From the NCBI RefSeq assembly GCF_000931445.1, contig NZ_CP010849.1, forward strand, positions 6,572,001 through 6,636,000: a stretch of DNA of 64,000 nucleotides, written 5' to 3'. The stretch is from Streptomyces cyaneogriseus subsp. noncyanogenus (GTDB lineage: Bacteria > Actinomycetota > Actinomycetes > Streptomycetales > Streptomycetaceae). Made by a program: the position numbers and the translations under genes. This document shows positions 35,256 to 44,505 of the stretch, one piece after another. The notes beneath the pieces were generated by a model. That model saw only the letters and a list, made by a program, of their open reading frames with translations, had not been told where the DNA came from and searched no databases. Every line of letters begins with the position of its first letter. The stretch's first letter is position 1.

Positions 35256-36032
35256 GTGCTGGACTACGACAAGGAAGCGGAGCGGTACGACGCCTCGCGC
35301 GGCGGCGAGGCCCGGGCGGCCGCCGCCGCGCGGGCCGTCCTGGAGCTCGTGCCGCGGGGGGCGCGCAGCCTCCTCGACCTCGCCTGCGGCACCGGCATCG
35401 TCACCCGGCGGCTGGCCGCGGCGCGCGACGGCATGCGGGTGACCGGCGCCGACCTGGCGCCCGCGATGGTCCGCCGCGCCGCCGCCCGGCTGCCCGGCGC
35501 CGTGGTCCGGGCCGACAGCCGCCGGCTGCCGTTCGCCGACGGGGCGTTCGACGCCGTCAGCAGCGTGTGGCTGCTGCACCTGACCGGCAGCGCCGACGAC
35601 GCGCGGGCGATCGTCGGCGAGTGCGCCCGTGTGCTGCGGCCGGGCGGGGTCTACGTCACCACGGTCGACAAGGGCGCCGCGCACAACGTCGGCAGCGACA
35701 TCGACGCCGTCCTCGCCGCCCGCCCGCCCAGCACCGCCCGCGATGCCGCGGCGGCCGTCGAGGAGTACGCCCGCGCCCACGGCCTCGTCCCCGCGGGCCG
35801 GGGCCGCTTCACCGGTGCCGGCCAGGGCCGCAGCCCCCGCCGCACCATCGCCGACCTGCGGCGCGGCTGGTTCGTCACCCTGCCGCCGGGCAGTGCGCTC
35901 GCGGAGGAGTTCGCCGCCCGTCTCGCCGCCCTCCCCGACCAGGACCGCCCCCGGCCCGACCCCGTCTTCACGCTCCGGGCGTTCCGCAAGCCACCGGAAC
36001 CGCCGGCCTTCCCCGTCCAGCGCACCCGGTGA
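35256..36032 (+). CDS. Class I SAM-dependent methyltransferase
   Basis: This 258-residue protein starts with GTG at 35256, five bases after the pterin dehydratase stop, suggesting one transcript. The SAM-binding motif is LLDLACGTGIVTRRLAAA (about residues 38-55), followed by GADLAPAMV, a DS pair (VRADSRRLPF) and LLHLTGSADDARAI with GECARVLRPGGVYV. It belongs to the Methyltransf_11/25 group. The C-terminal half is not informative about the substrate. The gene ends 140 bp before a secreted lyase gene. Confidence 0.85.
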   Translation: MLDYDKEAERYDASRGGEARAAAAARAVLELVPRGARSLLDLACGTGIVTRRLAAARDGMRVTGADLAPAMVRRAAARLPGAVVRADSRRLPFADGAFDAVSSVWLLHLTGSADDARAIVGECARVLRPGGVYVTTVDKGAAHNVGSDIDAVLAARPPSTARDAAAAVEEYARAHGLVPAGRGRFTGAGQGRSPRRTIADLRRGWFVTLPPGSALAEEFAARLAALPDQDRPRPDPVFTLRAFRKPPEPPAFPVQRTR

Positions 36033-36172
36033 CCGGGCGGGGCGGGCCGGGCGTCCGGCCGCGCGCCTGCGGCACCGGCGGCGCCGCCGACTCGGCGCGC
36101 GGACCCGGCAACGTACCCGCCCCCCGCGGCGACTCAGAGGCGTAACCCCCCGTTCTCCCGGAGGTTCGTCTC

Positions 36173-38056
36173 GTGAAGCACCCGCACCCGCACCCTCGTT
36201 CGCACCGCAGACGCCGTGTCCTCCTCCCGGCCGTGACCGCCGCGGCGGCCCTGCTCGGAGCCGGACTGACCCTGGCCGCCCCCGATTCCGCCGACGCCGC
36301 CACCGCGCGGCAGGTGGAGAAGCTGGACCGGGGCGTGGTCAGCGTCCACACCGCCGACGGCAACCTGATCAGCTGGCGCTGGCTCGGCACCGACCCGGGC
36401 GACGTGTCCTTCAACGTCTACCGGGCCGGGACCAAGGTCAACGCGACCCCCATCACCGGCTCCACCAACTACTTCCACGCCGGCGCTCCCGAACAGGCCG
36501 ACTACACCGTCCGCGCGGTCGTCGGCGGCCAGGAGCAGGGCGACTCCGTGAACGCGGTCCAGTTCCGCGCGGGCTACAAGGACGTCCCGATCTCCCCGCC
36601 GGCCGGCGGCACCACCCCCGACGGGGTGGCCTACACCTATGAGGCCAACGACGCCTCCGTCGGCGACCTCGACGGCGACGGCGCCCTCGACTTCGTCCTG
36701 AAGTGGCAGCCCACCAACGCCAAGGACAACTCCCAGTCCGGCTACACCGGCAACACCATCGTCGACGGCATACGGCTGGACGGCACCCGGCTGTGGCGCA
36801 TCGACCTCGGCCGCAACATCCGTTCCGGCGCCCACTACACCCAGTTCCAGGTGTACGACTACGACGGCGACGGCAGGGCCGAGGTCGCCATGAAGACGGC
36901 CGACGGCACGAAGGACGGCACCGGCGCGGTCATCGGCAGCTCCTCGGCCGACCACCGCAACTCCTCCGGCTACGTCCTGTCCGGCCCCGAGTACCTGACC
37001 ATGTTCGACGGCCGGACCGGCAAGGCGATGCAGAGCGTCGACTACGTCCCCGCCCGCGGCACCGTCTCGTCCTGGGGCGACTCCTACGGCAACCGCGTCG
37101 ACCGCTTCCTGGCCGGGACGGCCTACCTGGACGGCTCCCGCCCCTCCCTGATCATGGCCCGCGGCTACTACACCCGGACCGTGATCGCCGCCTGGGACTG
37201 GCGGAACGGCGCCTTCACCCGCCGCTGGACCTTCGACACCAACTCCTCCACCAACAGCGGCAAGGGGTACGACGGCCAGGGCAACCACAGCCTGTCCGTC
37301 GCGGACGTCGACGGCGACGGCAGGGACGAGATCGTGTACGGCGCCATGACCGTCGACGACAACGGCTCCGGACTGTGGACGACCAGACTGGGCCACGGCG
37401 ACGCGGGCCACGTCGGGGACCTCGTCCCGTCGCGGGCGGGCCTGGAGTACTTCAAGGTCTCCGAGGACAGCTCCAAGCCCGGCTCCTGGATGGCCGACGC
37501 GCGCACCGGCGCCGTGCTGTGGCAGACGGCTTCCGGCGCGGACAACGGCCGCGGGGTCGCCGGTGACATCCACGCCGGCAGCGCCGGTGCCGAAGCCTGG
37601 TCCGCCTCGGACACCACACTGCGCTCGGCGACCGGCGCCTCCCTGGGCCGCGAGCCCTCCAGCGTCAACTTCCTGTCCTGGTGGGACGGCGACCCGGTCC
37701 GCGAACTCCTCGACGGCACCCGTATCGACAAGTACGGCACCTCCGGCGACACCCGCCTGCTGACCGGCTCCGGGGTGGCGTCCAACAACGGCACCAAGGC
37801 GACCCCGGTGCTGTCCGGAGACATCCTGGGCGACTGGCGCGAGGAGGTCGTCTGGCGCACCAGCGGCAACACCGCGCTGCGCATCTACTCGACGCCGTAC
37901 GAGACCAGCACCAAGATCACGACCCTGCTGCACGACACCCAGTACCGCACCGCCCTGGCGTGGCAGAACTCCGGTTACAACCAGCCCCCGCACCCGAGCT
38001 TCTTCATCGGCAACGCCATGCCGACGGCCCCGCGGCCGGCGGTGTACACGCCGTAA
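36173..38056 (+). CDS. Secreted PL11 rhamnogalacturonan lyase
   Basis: The 627-residue protein begins with a basic leader and hydrophobic core (RRRRVLLPAVTAAAALLGAGLTLAAP, cleavage near residue 42). The rest matches PL11 lyases such as Bacillus YesW/YesX: N-terminal FnIII-like part (VSVHTADGNLISWRWLGTDPG), then an eight-bladed propeller with calcium-binding loops of the type DGDG (ASVGDLDGDGALDFVLKW, VYDYDGDGRAEVAMKTADG, VADVDGDGRDEIVYG, SGDILGDWREEVVW). PL11 cleaves the rhamnogalacturonan I backbone of pectin. It starts with GTG at 36173 and has GGAGG upstream. It begins a block of plant cell-wall enzymes. Confidence 0.93.
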   Translation: MKHPHPHPRSHRRRRVLLPAVTAAAALLGAGLTLAAPDSADAATARQVEKLDRGVVSVHTADGNLISWRWLGTDPGDVSFNVYRAGTKVNATPITGSTNYFHAGAPEQADYTVRAVVGGQEQGDSVNAVQFRAGYKDVPISPPAGGTTPDGVAYTYEANDASVGDLDGDGALDFVLKWQPTNAKDNSQSGYTGNTIVDGIRLDGTRLWRIDLGRNIRSGAHYTQFQVYDYDGDGRAEVAMKTADGTKDGTGAVIGSSSADHRNSSGYVLSGPEYLTMFDGRTGKAMQSVDYVPARGTVSSWGDSYGNRVDRFLAGTAYLDGSRPSLIMARGYYTRTVIAAWDWRNGAFTRRWTFDTNSSTNSGKGYDGQGNHSLSVADVDGDGRDEIVYGAMTVDDNGSGLWTTRLGHGDAGHVGDLVPSRAGLEYFKVSEDSSKPGSWMADARTGAVLWQTASGADNGRGVAGDIHAGSAGAEAWSASDTTLRSATGASLGREPSSVNFLSWWDGDPVRELLDGTRIDKYGTSGDTRLLTGSGVASNNGTKATPVLSGDILGDWREEVVWRTSGNTALRIYSTPYETSTKITTLLHDTQYRTALAWQNSGYNQPPHPSFFIGNAMPTAPRPAVYTP

Positions 38057-38099
38057 GGCCCCGCATCGGGCGCCCCCTCGCCGACGCCCCGTCGGCCCG

Positions 38100-38134
38100 G
38101 CGGCCGGCCGCCTCCCGCGGCCGGCCGCTCTTTT
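38100..38134 (+). terminator. Hairpin with T-run after the PL11 gene
   Basis: An 11-bp GC stem (38100-38110 with 38118-38128) with a seven-base loop is followed by tctttt, the classical intrinsic terminator layout. Confidence 0.8.
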
Positions 38135-38345
38135 CGCGCGCCGGGGCGGCCGGACGTGCGGCGCTCTGCACGCTCCTCCCCTCGCCCCTCACGGCCGCCA
38201 GATCCCGAGGTGGCGATCAGGCTGAAGAACGTGGTGGCCGTCGGCGACCTGGTACTTCGGCCTATGGCGGATGGCCGCGGCGGAGTGAGGCACGCCCTCG
38301 GCCGGGCGGGGCCGCACCGGGACGGCCCGGAGGTCCGGCACGCGG
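38135..38345. other. Intergenic stretch between two convergent genes
   Basis: I see no credible gene here. A short run on the + strand (VAIRLKNVVAVGDLVLRP) is coding-like but has no start, no ribosome site and no neighbours in frame, so I read it as random or as a decayed remnant. Confidence 0.3.
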
Positions 38346-38388
38346 CGGCGGGCACCGCCCCGCGGGAACAGCGCAGCGGTGCCCGCCG
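38346..38388 (-). terminator. Hairpin terminator of the GH74 gene
   Basis: A perfect 13-bp inverted repeat (38346-38358 with 38376-38388) with a 17-base loop begins two bases after the GH74 stop codon on the minus strand. Confidence 0.65.
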
Positions 38389-38390
38389 GG

Positions 38391-41048
38391 TCAGGACACC
38401 GTGCAGGTGCGCTCACCGAGCTGGAAGGCGGTCGGCTTGGTGTTCGTCCCCGACCAGCTTCCCGTGAAGCCGAAGCTCACGGACGAGCCGGCCGCCACCG
38501 CGGCGTTCCAGCCGACGTTCTTCGCCGTCACGGCGGAACCCGACTGGGTGTGCTCGGCGTTCCACGCCTGGGTGATCTTCTGGCCGTCCGCGAAGGTCCA
38601 CTTCAGCGACCAGCCGTTCCAGGCGCTCGTGCCCGTGTTGTCGAGCCGGACCTCCGCCTGGAAGCCGCCCGACCACTGGTTGGTGACCTTGTACGTCACC
38701 GCGCAGCCGCCGGTGGGCGTCGGCGTCGGGCCGGTGCCGCCGTCCCCGGTGCCGGCCGTGTCGCCGTAGATCACGCCCCGGCCGTTGGTCGCCACGTACA
38801 CCCGCCCGTACACGCGCGGATCACCGGTGATCGCCGCGCCGGTCCAGCCCCACTGGTGGGCGTCGTCGTTGATGCGGGTCCAGGTCGCGCCCTTGTCCGT
38901 GGAGCGGAAGATGCCGCGCACGCCGCCGATCTTGGCGCTGGTGAAGAGCGTCTGGTACGAGGCGCCCGGCGCCGCCTTGCCGAAGCCCACGGTGTCGGCC
39001 TGCTCGACGCCCGGCAGCTTGGTGAAGGTCGCGCCGCCGTCGGTGGAGTGCCACAGGCCGTACGCGCCGTCGGGAGCGCCGCCCGCCAGCCAGATGTCGC
39101 CCTTCGCGCCCGGCAGCGCCTTGAAGCGGACGCTGTCGCCGGCGGGCAGGCCGGTCGCGGCGGAGGCGGCGAAGGTGGCGCCGCCGTCGGTGCTGACGTA
39201 GAACTTGCCGGACTTGAAACCGTAGAACGTCTTCGGGTCGACCCGGTCCGACTCCACGATCGCGCCCGCCGGGATGCCGGTGGAGGCCGTCCACGAGGTG
39301 CCGAAGCCCGTGGTGTGGTGCACGCCGGCGCCCTGCGGGCTCCACACGAACCGGCTGCCGTCCGACGCCGCGGCCACCGTGCCGCCGCCGCTGACCCCGG
39401 CGGGGTCCGTCCCGCCGAACCAGTTGGCGCCGTTGTCCGTGGAGAAGGCGATGTGCGGACCGGAGTCCAGGTTGCCGACACGGACGACCGTGTCCGGCTT
39501 GGTCTCGGCGAAGTCCAGGCTGGTGGTGGAGGTGAAGTTGGGCTGGGTGAACATCATGGACGGCACCTTGGTCAAATCCGTGTGCCGGAACCCGCCGACA
39601 TCGCCGAGCGCGCTGAGCAGCGGGGCGCCCGACGGGGGAGAGGCGAGGTCGTTGACCGCGGTCTCCTCCAGGCCCTGCACCATCGGCTTGACGGCGAACT
39701 TCGCTCCGCTGTCCCAGTTCGTCAGGTTCTCGGTGCCGTAGATCGTCGCGCCCGTGCCGTACATCATCCGGTCGGAGTCGAAGGGGTCGATCTCCAGCGA
39801 CTCCGTCATCCAGCCGAGCTTCGGGCTCTGTTCGGGCGGCGACGGGTTGGCGCCCCAGGTCAGCCACGGCGAGGACGACACGTCCATCGTGTAGCGGTTC
39901 TCGCGGGTGGGGTACGAGGAGTAGTCCCACGCCTTGGTCCAGGTCGCGCCGCTGTCCGTGGAGCGGAAGATCTGGGTGTCCGGCCACCAGGAGCTGTACG
40001 CGGTCGCCATCACCGTGCCCGGCTTCTGCCGGTCCACGGTCAGTCCGCTGAAGCCGAAGTAGGTGTCGGCCTCCGCGACCGGGCTGATGTCCGTCCAGGC
40101 GCCGGTCGCCGTCGCGTACCGCCACAGCCGGCCCTTGCCGCCGTCGTACGGACCGCCCGTGTCGCTGTAGGCGAGGTACAGGTATCCGTTCTGCGCGTCC
40201 AGGACGCCCTTGTGGGCCAGGTAGCCGGTCGGCTGGCCGGGCAGCCGCTGCCAGGTCGCGCCCGCGTCCGTCGAGCGGTAGACCGCGTTCTCCTTGTCGG
40301 CGACCCCGACGTAGACCGTCTTCGTCGCGCCGCCCGCGGTGCCGGACGACTCGTCGAAGGTGACCCAGACGATGCCCTGGTTGTCGGAGCCGTAGCCACT
40401 AGTGTCGCTGGGATCCTGCGCGTAGTTCCCGGGGTTGGGGAAGGCCGTCACCTGCGACCAGGTGACGCCCGAGTCCGTCGACCGCCACAGGCCCTTGCCG
40501 CTGGGCGCGCCCAGGTACAGCACGCTGTTCTTGTTCGGGTCCACGGCCAGGCGCTCGCCCATGCCTCGGCCGGGCATGTTGCCGCCCAGCTTGAACGGCA
40601 GGTCGGTCTTGCGCCAGGTCGCGCCCCGGTCGGCCGAGCGCAGGACGGCTCCGTTGCCCGGGTCCCAGCTGTTGGTGTAGGTCCCGGCGGCCACGTACAC
40701 GTTGTCCGGGTCGACCGGGTCGGAGGCGAGGCTCACCACGCCGGTGTGCCCCCAGTCGTCCCAGCCGACGTGGTCCAGCAGCGGCGTCCAGGTCTTCGTC
40801 GACTGCTGCCAGCGGTAGGCGCCGCCGATGTCGGTGCGGGCGTAGGCCAGGTTCTTCTCGGTGCGGTTGAAGACGATGCCCGGTACGAAGCCGCCGCCGT
40901 CGATCCGGGCGTTCTTCCAGGTGTAGGTGTCGGCGGACACGGCGGCGGCCGCCGGCTCGGGCGGGCCGGCGGCCAGTGCGGCGGGGGCGCCGGTGAGCAG
41001 ACCGGCCGCCAGCGCCAGCACGGCCGTGAACGTGCGGGTTCTTCGCAC
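38391..41048 (-). CDS. Secreted GH74 xyloglucanase with CBM2 cellulose-binding module
   Basis: The 885-residue protein has a signal peptide (MRRTRTFTAVLALAAGLLTGAPAALA), a GH74 domain about residues 40-770 recognised by repeated sialidase/Asp-box like RSxDxGATW motifs (for example RSADRGATWRKT, STDSGATW) and the start TYTWKNARIDGGGFVPGIVFNRTEKNLAYARTDIGGAYRW, a Gly/Thr/Pro linker, and a C-terminal CBM2 (about 785-885, CAVTYKVTNQWSGGFQAEV...). GH74 enzymes cleave xyloglucan. The GTG at 41048 has GGAAGGA upstream on the minus strand. A terminator before it separates it from the GH48 gene. Confidence 0.95.
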   Translation of the reverse strand: MRRTRTFTAVLALAAGLLTGAPAALAAGPPEPAAAAVSADTYTWKNARIDGGGFVPGIVFNRTEKNLAYARTDIGGAYRWQQSTKTWTPLLDHVGWDDWGHTGVVSLASDPVDPDNVYVAAGTYTNSWDPGNGAVLRSADRGATWRKTDLPFKLGGNMPGRGMGERLAVDPNKNSVLYLGAPSGKGLWRSTDSGVTWSQVTAFPNPGNYAQDPSDTSGYGSDNQGIVWVTFDESSGTAGGATKTVYVGVADKENAVYRSTDAGATWQRLPGQPTGYLAHKGVLDAQNGYLYLAYSDTGGPYDGGKGRLWRYATATGAWTDISPVAEADTYFGFSGLTVDRQKPGTVMATAYSSWWPDTQIFRSTDSGATWTKAWDYSSYPTRENRYTMDVSSSPWLTWGANPSPPEQSPKLGWMTESLEIDPFDSDRMMYGTGATIYGTENLTNWDSGAKFAVKPMVQGLEETAVNDLASPPSGAPLLSALGDVGGFRHTDLTKVPSMMFTQPNFTSTTSLDFAETKPDTVVRVGNLDSGPHIAFSTDNGANWFGGTDPAGVSGGGTVAAASDGSRFVWSPQGAGVHHTTGFGTSWTASTGIPAGAIVESDRVDPKTFYGFKSGKFYVSTDGGATFAASAATGLPAGDSVRFKALPGAKGDIWLAGGAPDGAYGLWHSTDGGATFTKLPGVEQADTVGFGKAAPGASYQTLFTSAKIGGVRGIFRSTDKGATWTRINDDAHQWGWTGAAITGDPRVYGRVYVATNGRGVIYGDTAGTGDGGTGPTPTPTGGCAVTYKVTNQWSGGFQAEVRLDNTGTSAWNGWSLKWTFADGQKITQAWNAEHTQSGSAVTAKNVGWNAAVAAGSSVSFGFTGSWSGTNTKPTAFQLGERTCTVS

Positions 41049-41086
41049 GGTGGGGATCCTTCCGTCCAGGAGGGTGCGCGCGAGAC

Positions 41087-41125
41087 GGCCGGGCGGCCCC
41101 CGTCAGGGAGGGGGGCCGCCCGGCC
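41087..41125 (-). terminator. Hairpin between GH48 and GH74 genes
   Basis: A perfect 15-bp stem (41087-41101 with 41111-41125) and nine-base loop lie 26 bases after the GH48 stop, read on the minus strand. It indicates that GH48 and GH74 are separate transcripts. Confidence 0.75.
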
Positions 41126-41150
41126 CGGAACGCGGAGCGTCAGCGGGGAC

Positions 41151-44072
41151 TTATTCGAGGAGCTCCGCGTACGAGCCCATGGCCAGGGCGATGTCGGCCT
41201 GGGCCCAGAACCGGTGGTACGTGAAGGTGGGCGCGGCACCGCCCGCCAGGTAGGACTCGATCTTCGACCAGGCCGGGTCGTCCTCGTAGAAGGAGCGGAT
41301 CGACTCGAAGGTGGACGAGGAGTTGATCGCGTCACCGTTCGGCATGGTGCCGGTCCAGCCGCTGGGGACGTAGACCGGGTCGTCGAAGCGGTTGTAGTCG
41401 GCGCGGGTCTCCGGGACGGCGATGCCGAGCGCGTCCTGGTGGTTGACCCACATGCCGTCCAGCAGCGCCTTCGCGATCCGCGCCGCCTCGGTGTCGCCGG
41501 AGCGGTCGGCGTAGTACGTCAGGGTCTTGGCGTACGCCGCGGCCACACCGACGTCGTTGGTGTAGTCGGCGACCGTGACGTGCAGGCCGCTGTTGGCACC
41601 CGGCGAGGACGCGTTCCAGGTGTCGGGCTGGCCCGACCACTGGAGCGTCGACGGGATCCGGAAGGTGCCGTCCGGGTTGATGGTGGTGTGCGCCAGCGCC
41701 CAGTCGACCCACTTGTCCAGGACCGCCTTGGCCTGCGCGTTCCCGGTCTGCTGGTACAGCTCGGCGACGCGCTCCATGGACCACGCCTGGAAGCCGAACC
41801 ACTGGTTGGACGGCGGGTCGTGGTACACGGGCTTCTCGTCGTAGTACATGCCGTAGAACGTCGACTTCCCGGCCGGCGGGGTCGCGTAGCGGCCCGCCCA
41901 GCTGTTGGTCGCGCCGCCGGCGATGGCGCCCTCCTCGGACTGGAGCCAGCGGTAGAACTCGAGCTGCCGGGTCATGGACTTGGCCCAGTCCGAAGCGCCC
42001 GTCGCCGACTTGGGCTTCAGGGCGTCGTAGGAGCTGAGCGCGTAGGCGGCCAGCGGGTTCTGGTAGCCGCCGTGGGCGTGGCTGGAGCCGATGCGCCAGG
42101 CCCAGCCCGCGGAGGTGTCCACCGCGCCGCCCCAGGCGTAGTACCAGGAGAGGAGGTAGTGCGAGGCGTCCTTGCCGGTGCCCGCCGGGCAGGAGGTCGG
42201 CCCCACGCAGTTGCCGATCTTCTTGAAGTACTTGTCGAACATGGCGTAGCGCAGGTAGTCGCCCATCTTGGCGGCCTTGGCGACGGTCCCGGAGACCTGG
42301 GAGCCCTTGCCCTGCTGCTTGGCCCAGATGTCCGCCCAGTACGCGGCCTGCACGGCCCGGGCGTCGGCGTCGGGGGCGTTGGTGAACTTCCACTGCTTGG
42401 CGTAGGAGGCGTCACCGGTGAACAGGTCCAGATAGCCGTTCTTGCCGCCGTACTTGAAGGCGTCGCAGGTCGGCTGCGGGACCGTCTCCCAGACCGACTC
42501 CTGCGGGCCGCGCTGGAAGGTGTTGATGTACGACGGGCCGGTGTCCGCCGGACCCGCCTCGCACTTGCCCGGCGAGTTGCCGTAGCCGTAGACGTTGTCG
42601 ACGTCCTGGATCCAGTGCATGCCGTACACGTCGTCCGTGCCGTAGGCGCTCTTCAGCTCGCCCGCGATCGGGTCGGGGCCGACCGAGACGCCGCCGTCGA
42701 GCCGGGAGGGATACTCGTTGGGCGTGTCGTACTCGGGGGCGTACGTCGCCGGCTTGGAGGCGTTGTAGGAGGAGTTGGTCGCCTGGTCGGCGTGGGTGGG
42801 GATCATGTACTTCTCCATGATCTCCCAGGCGCCGTTGAACTTGGTCCAGTCGCCGGTCACCTTGCCGTACATGGCCTGGAGCCACAGCAGGTAGCTGTAC
42901 GCCTCGGACGTCGTCTCGTGGCCGTGGTCCGGCGCCTCGACGATCAGCGTCTCCACCGAGTGGTACGGGATGCCCTCGGGGGAGAAGTAGCCGTTGGCCG
43001 GGTTGGTGATCTTCCCGTAGAGCTCCAGGAAGCGGGCGTCGTACTCCTTGGTGGCGCCGAGCTGGGTCACGGTGACCGCGGCCTTGCCGTGGCCGGGCGC
43101 CGTCGACTCGAAGACGGCCGAGCCGGTGCCGGAGGAGTCGGCGGAGACCGTCACCTTCTGCGCGGTGTTCCAGTTCTGCGGGGTGAAGGTGAGCGAGGCG
43201 CCCCCGCTGACCGACAGGCCCGTGTTGCCGCTGGCGCGGGTCGTCGTCACGGTGACGTTCGCGGTCGGCTGCTTGGAGAGCTTCACCTCGAACGTGCCCG
43301 ACTTGCCCTGCTGGACGCCGAGTTGAGGCGGGGTCGCGACCACGGTGGGCCCGGAGGCGACCGTGATGCCGACCGGGGTGGACTCGGCGGACGCGCCCAT
43401 GCTGTCGTACGCCTTCGCCAGCAGCGAATGACTGCCCGCGGCCAGGTCGGTGACCGAGAGCGCGTAGGGGGCGCTGGTGTCCGTGCCCAGCAGCCTGGTG
43501 TCGTCGTAGAACTCGACCTTGCTGATCGTCGCGTTGTCGGCCGCCGCGGCGGTGGCCGCCAGCGCGACCGCCTCGCCCTGCGTGTAGACCGCGCCCGCGG
43601 CGGGGCTGGTCAGCACGGTGATCGGCGGCTGGTGCGCGCCGACGCAGGCGGTGCCGTTGACCGTGAAGCCGGTCGGCGCGGTGTTGGTGCCGCTGTAGGT
43701 GAACTGCGCGCCGGTGGAGACGGCGGCGCCCGCCGCGATCCGCGCGTTGTAGGAGGCGTTCTTGACCGTGACGTTCGAACCGGACTGGGACCAGATGCCG
43801 TTCCAGCCGTTGGAGAGCTTCTGGTTGCCCGCGTAGGCGTACGTCAGCGTCCAGCCGTCGAGGGCCTCCGTACCGCGGTTGGTGATCGTCAGGTCCGCGG
43901 TGAAGCCGGAGCCCCAGTCGTTGGTCTTGTAGTCCACGCTGCACTGGACCGCCGCTGCGTGGGCCGGAGTCGTGCCCGTTCCCGCCAGGGTGAGCGGGAG
44001 CGCCAAGGCCGCCAGGGCGGCCGTCCACAGCCGCCGCGCGGCGCGGCGTCTGCGTCTGCGTCCGGGATGCAT
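41151..44072 (-). CDS. Secreted CBM2-GH48 cellulase (reducing-end cellobiohydrolase)
   Basis: The 973-residue protein has a twin-Arg-rich signal peptide (MHPGRRRRRRAARRLWTAALAALALPLTLAG), an N-terminal CBM2 (about residues 40-140), a bacterial Ig-like module (about 147-240), another beta module (about 245-335), and a GH48 domain from EYDARFLELYGKITNPANGYFSPEG to the end. The GH48 acid is the Glu of HETTSEAYSYLLW. GH48 enzymes are processive exocellulases. The ATG at 44072 follows AAGGAGG. A promoter and a perfect CebR-type box lie upstream. A longer frame beginning at 44210 is not supported. Confidence 0.95.
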   Translation of the reverse strand: MHPGRRRRRRAARRLWTAALAALALPLTLAGTGTTPAHAAAVQCSVDYKTNDWGSGFTADLTITNRGTEALDGWTLTYAYAGNQKLSNGWNGIWSQSGSNVTVKNASYNARIAAGAAVSTGAQFTYSGTNTAPTGFTVNGTACVGAHQPPITVLTSPAAGAVYTQGEAVALAATAAAADNATISKVEFYDDTRLLGTDTSAPYALSVTDLAAGSHSLLAKAYDSMGASAESTPVGITVASGPTVVATPPQLGVQQGKSGTFEVKLSKQPTANVTVTTTRASGNTGLSVSGGASLTFTPQNWNTAQKVTVSADSSGTGSAVFESTAPGHGKAAVTVTQLGATKEYDARFLELYGKITNPANGYFSPEGIPYHSVETLIVEAPDHGHETTSEAYSYLLWLQAMYGKVTGDWTKFNGAWEIMEKYMIPTHADQATNSSYNASKPATYAPEYDTPNEYPSRLDGGVSVGPDPIAGELKSAYGTDDVYGMHWIQDVDNVYGYGNSPGKCEAGPADTGPSYINTFQRGPQESVWETVPQPTCDAFKYGGKNGYLDLFTGDASYAKQWKFTNAPDADARAVQAAYWADIWAKQQGKGSQVSGTVAKAAKMGDYLRYAMFDKYFKKIGNCVGPTSCPAGTGKDASHYLLSWYYAWGGAVDTSAGWAWRIGSSHAHGGYQNPLAAYALSSYDALKPKSATGASDWAKSMTRQLEFYRWLQSEEGAIAGGATNSWAGRYATPPAGKSTFYGMYYDEKPVYHDPPSNQWFGFQAWSMERVAELYQQTGNAQAKAVLDKWVDWALAHTTINPDGTFRIPSTLQWSGQPDTWNASSPGANSGLHVTVADYTNDVGVAAAYAKTLTYYADRSGDTEAARIAKALLDGMWVNHQDALGIAVPETRADYNRFDDPVYVPSGWTGTMPNGDAINSSSTFESIRSFYEDDPAWSKIESYLAGGAAPTFTYHRFWAQADIALAMGSYAELLE

Positions 44073-44134
44073 GGTGCTGGTTCCTCCTTGCGGCTCGGGC
44101 AGGGGAGTGGGAGGAGCAACAAGCCTTGAACCAG

Positions 44135-44148
44135 TGGGAGCGCTCCCA
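44135..44148. promoter_or_regulatory. CebR-type operator upstream of the GH48 gene
   Basis: TGGGAGCGCTCCCA is a perfect 14-bp palindrome matching the published CebR operator of Streptomyces cellulase genes. It overlaps the -10 region and predicted transcription start of the GH48 promoter, so repression without cellobiose is expected. The 433 bp between the GH48 and GH6 starts otherwise hold no gene. Confidence 0.85.
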
Positions 44149-44176
44149 TAGTGGGGAGGGCGGTAGGAGCGGTCAA
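44148..44176 (-). promoter_or_regulatory. Candidate GH48 promoter
   Basis: On the minus strand TTGACC (44171-44176) is followed by a 17-base spacer and CACTAT (44148-44153). The CebR box lies immediately downstream. Confidence 0.45.
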
Positions 44177-44278
44177 GACGTGTGAAGAGTCGAAAAGATT
44201 CGATGCGCAAGCCTTCAGGGAAAGTTGGCGACTTCTCTGTTCTTCGCCGTCACTTGGCGCTAGCTTCTTGGACACCAG

Positions 44279-44292
44279 TGGGAGCGGTTCCA
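44279..44292. promoter_or_regulatory. CebR-type operator upstream of the GH6 gene
   Basis: TGGGAGCGGTTCCA differs from the palindromic CebR consensus at two positions and lies about 214 bp upstream of the GH6 start. Confidence 0.7.
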
Positions 44293-44505
44293 TCAGCAGG
44301 CGTGTCCGTCCGACGCGCCCGTTCTGCCAGGAGTCGCTCGTGCACCATCCCTTGTGTCCAGGGTTCTTCCGCCGGCACCTTCGGCCGGCGGGCCCGCTCG
44401 GGCGACCCCGTCCCCTGCGCGTTCCCGTGCCCCGGCGACGCATCACCGTCGTGAGCGGCCCGGCCGCGCCGCACCCGCACCGCCCAACGGATGGGAATTT
44501 CCCTC

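Noticed and set aside
38135..38345. Possible remnant gene VAIRLKNVVAVGDLVLRP
   Set aside because: No start codon, no ribosome site and no recognisable family; the run is too short to call.
38379..44129. A 1916-codon frame on the + strand
   Set aside because: It lies wholly opposite the GH74 and GH48 genes and is Arg/Gly/Ala-rich without any domain; long antisense frames are expected at this GC content.
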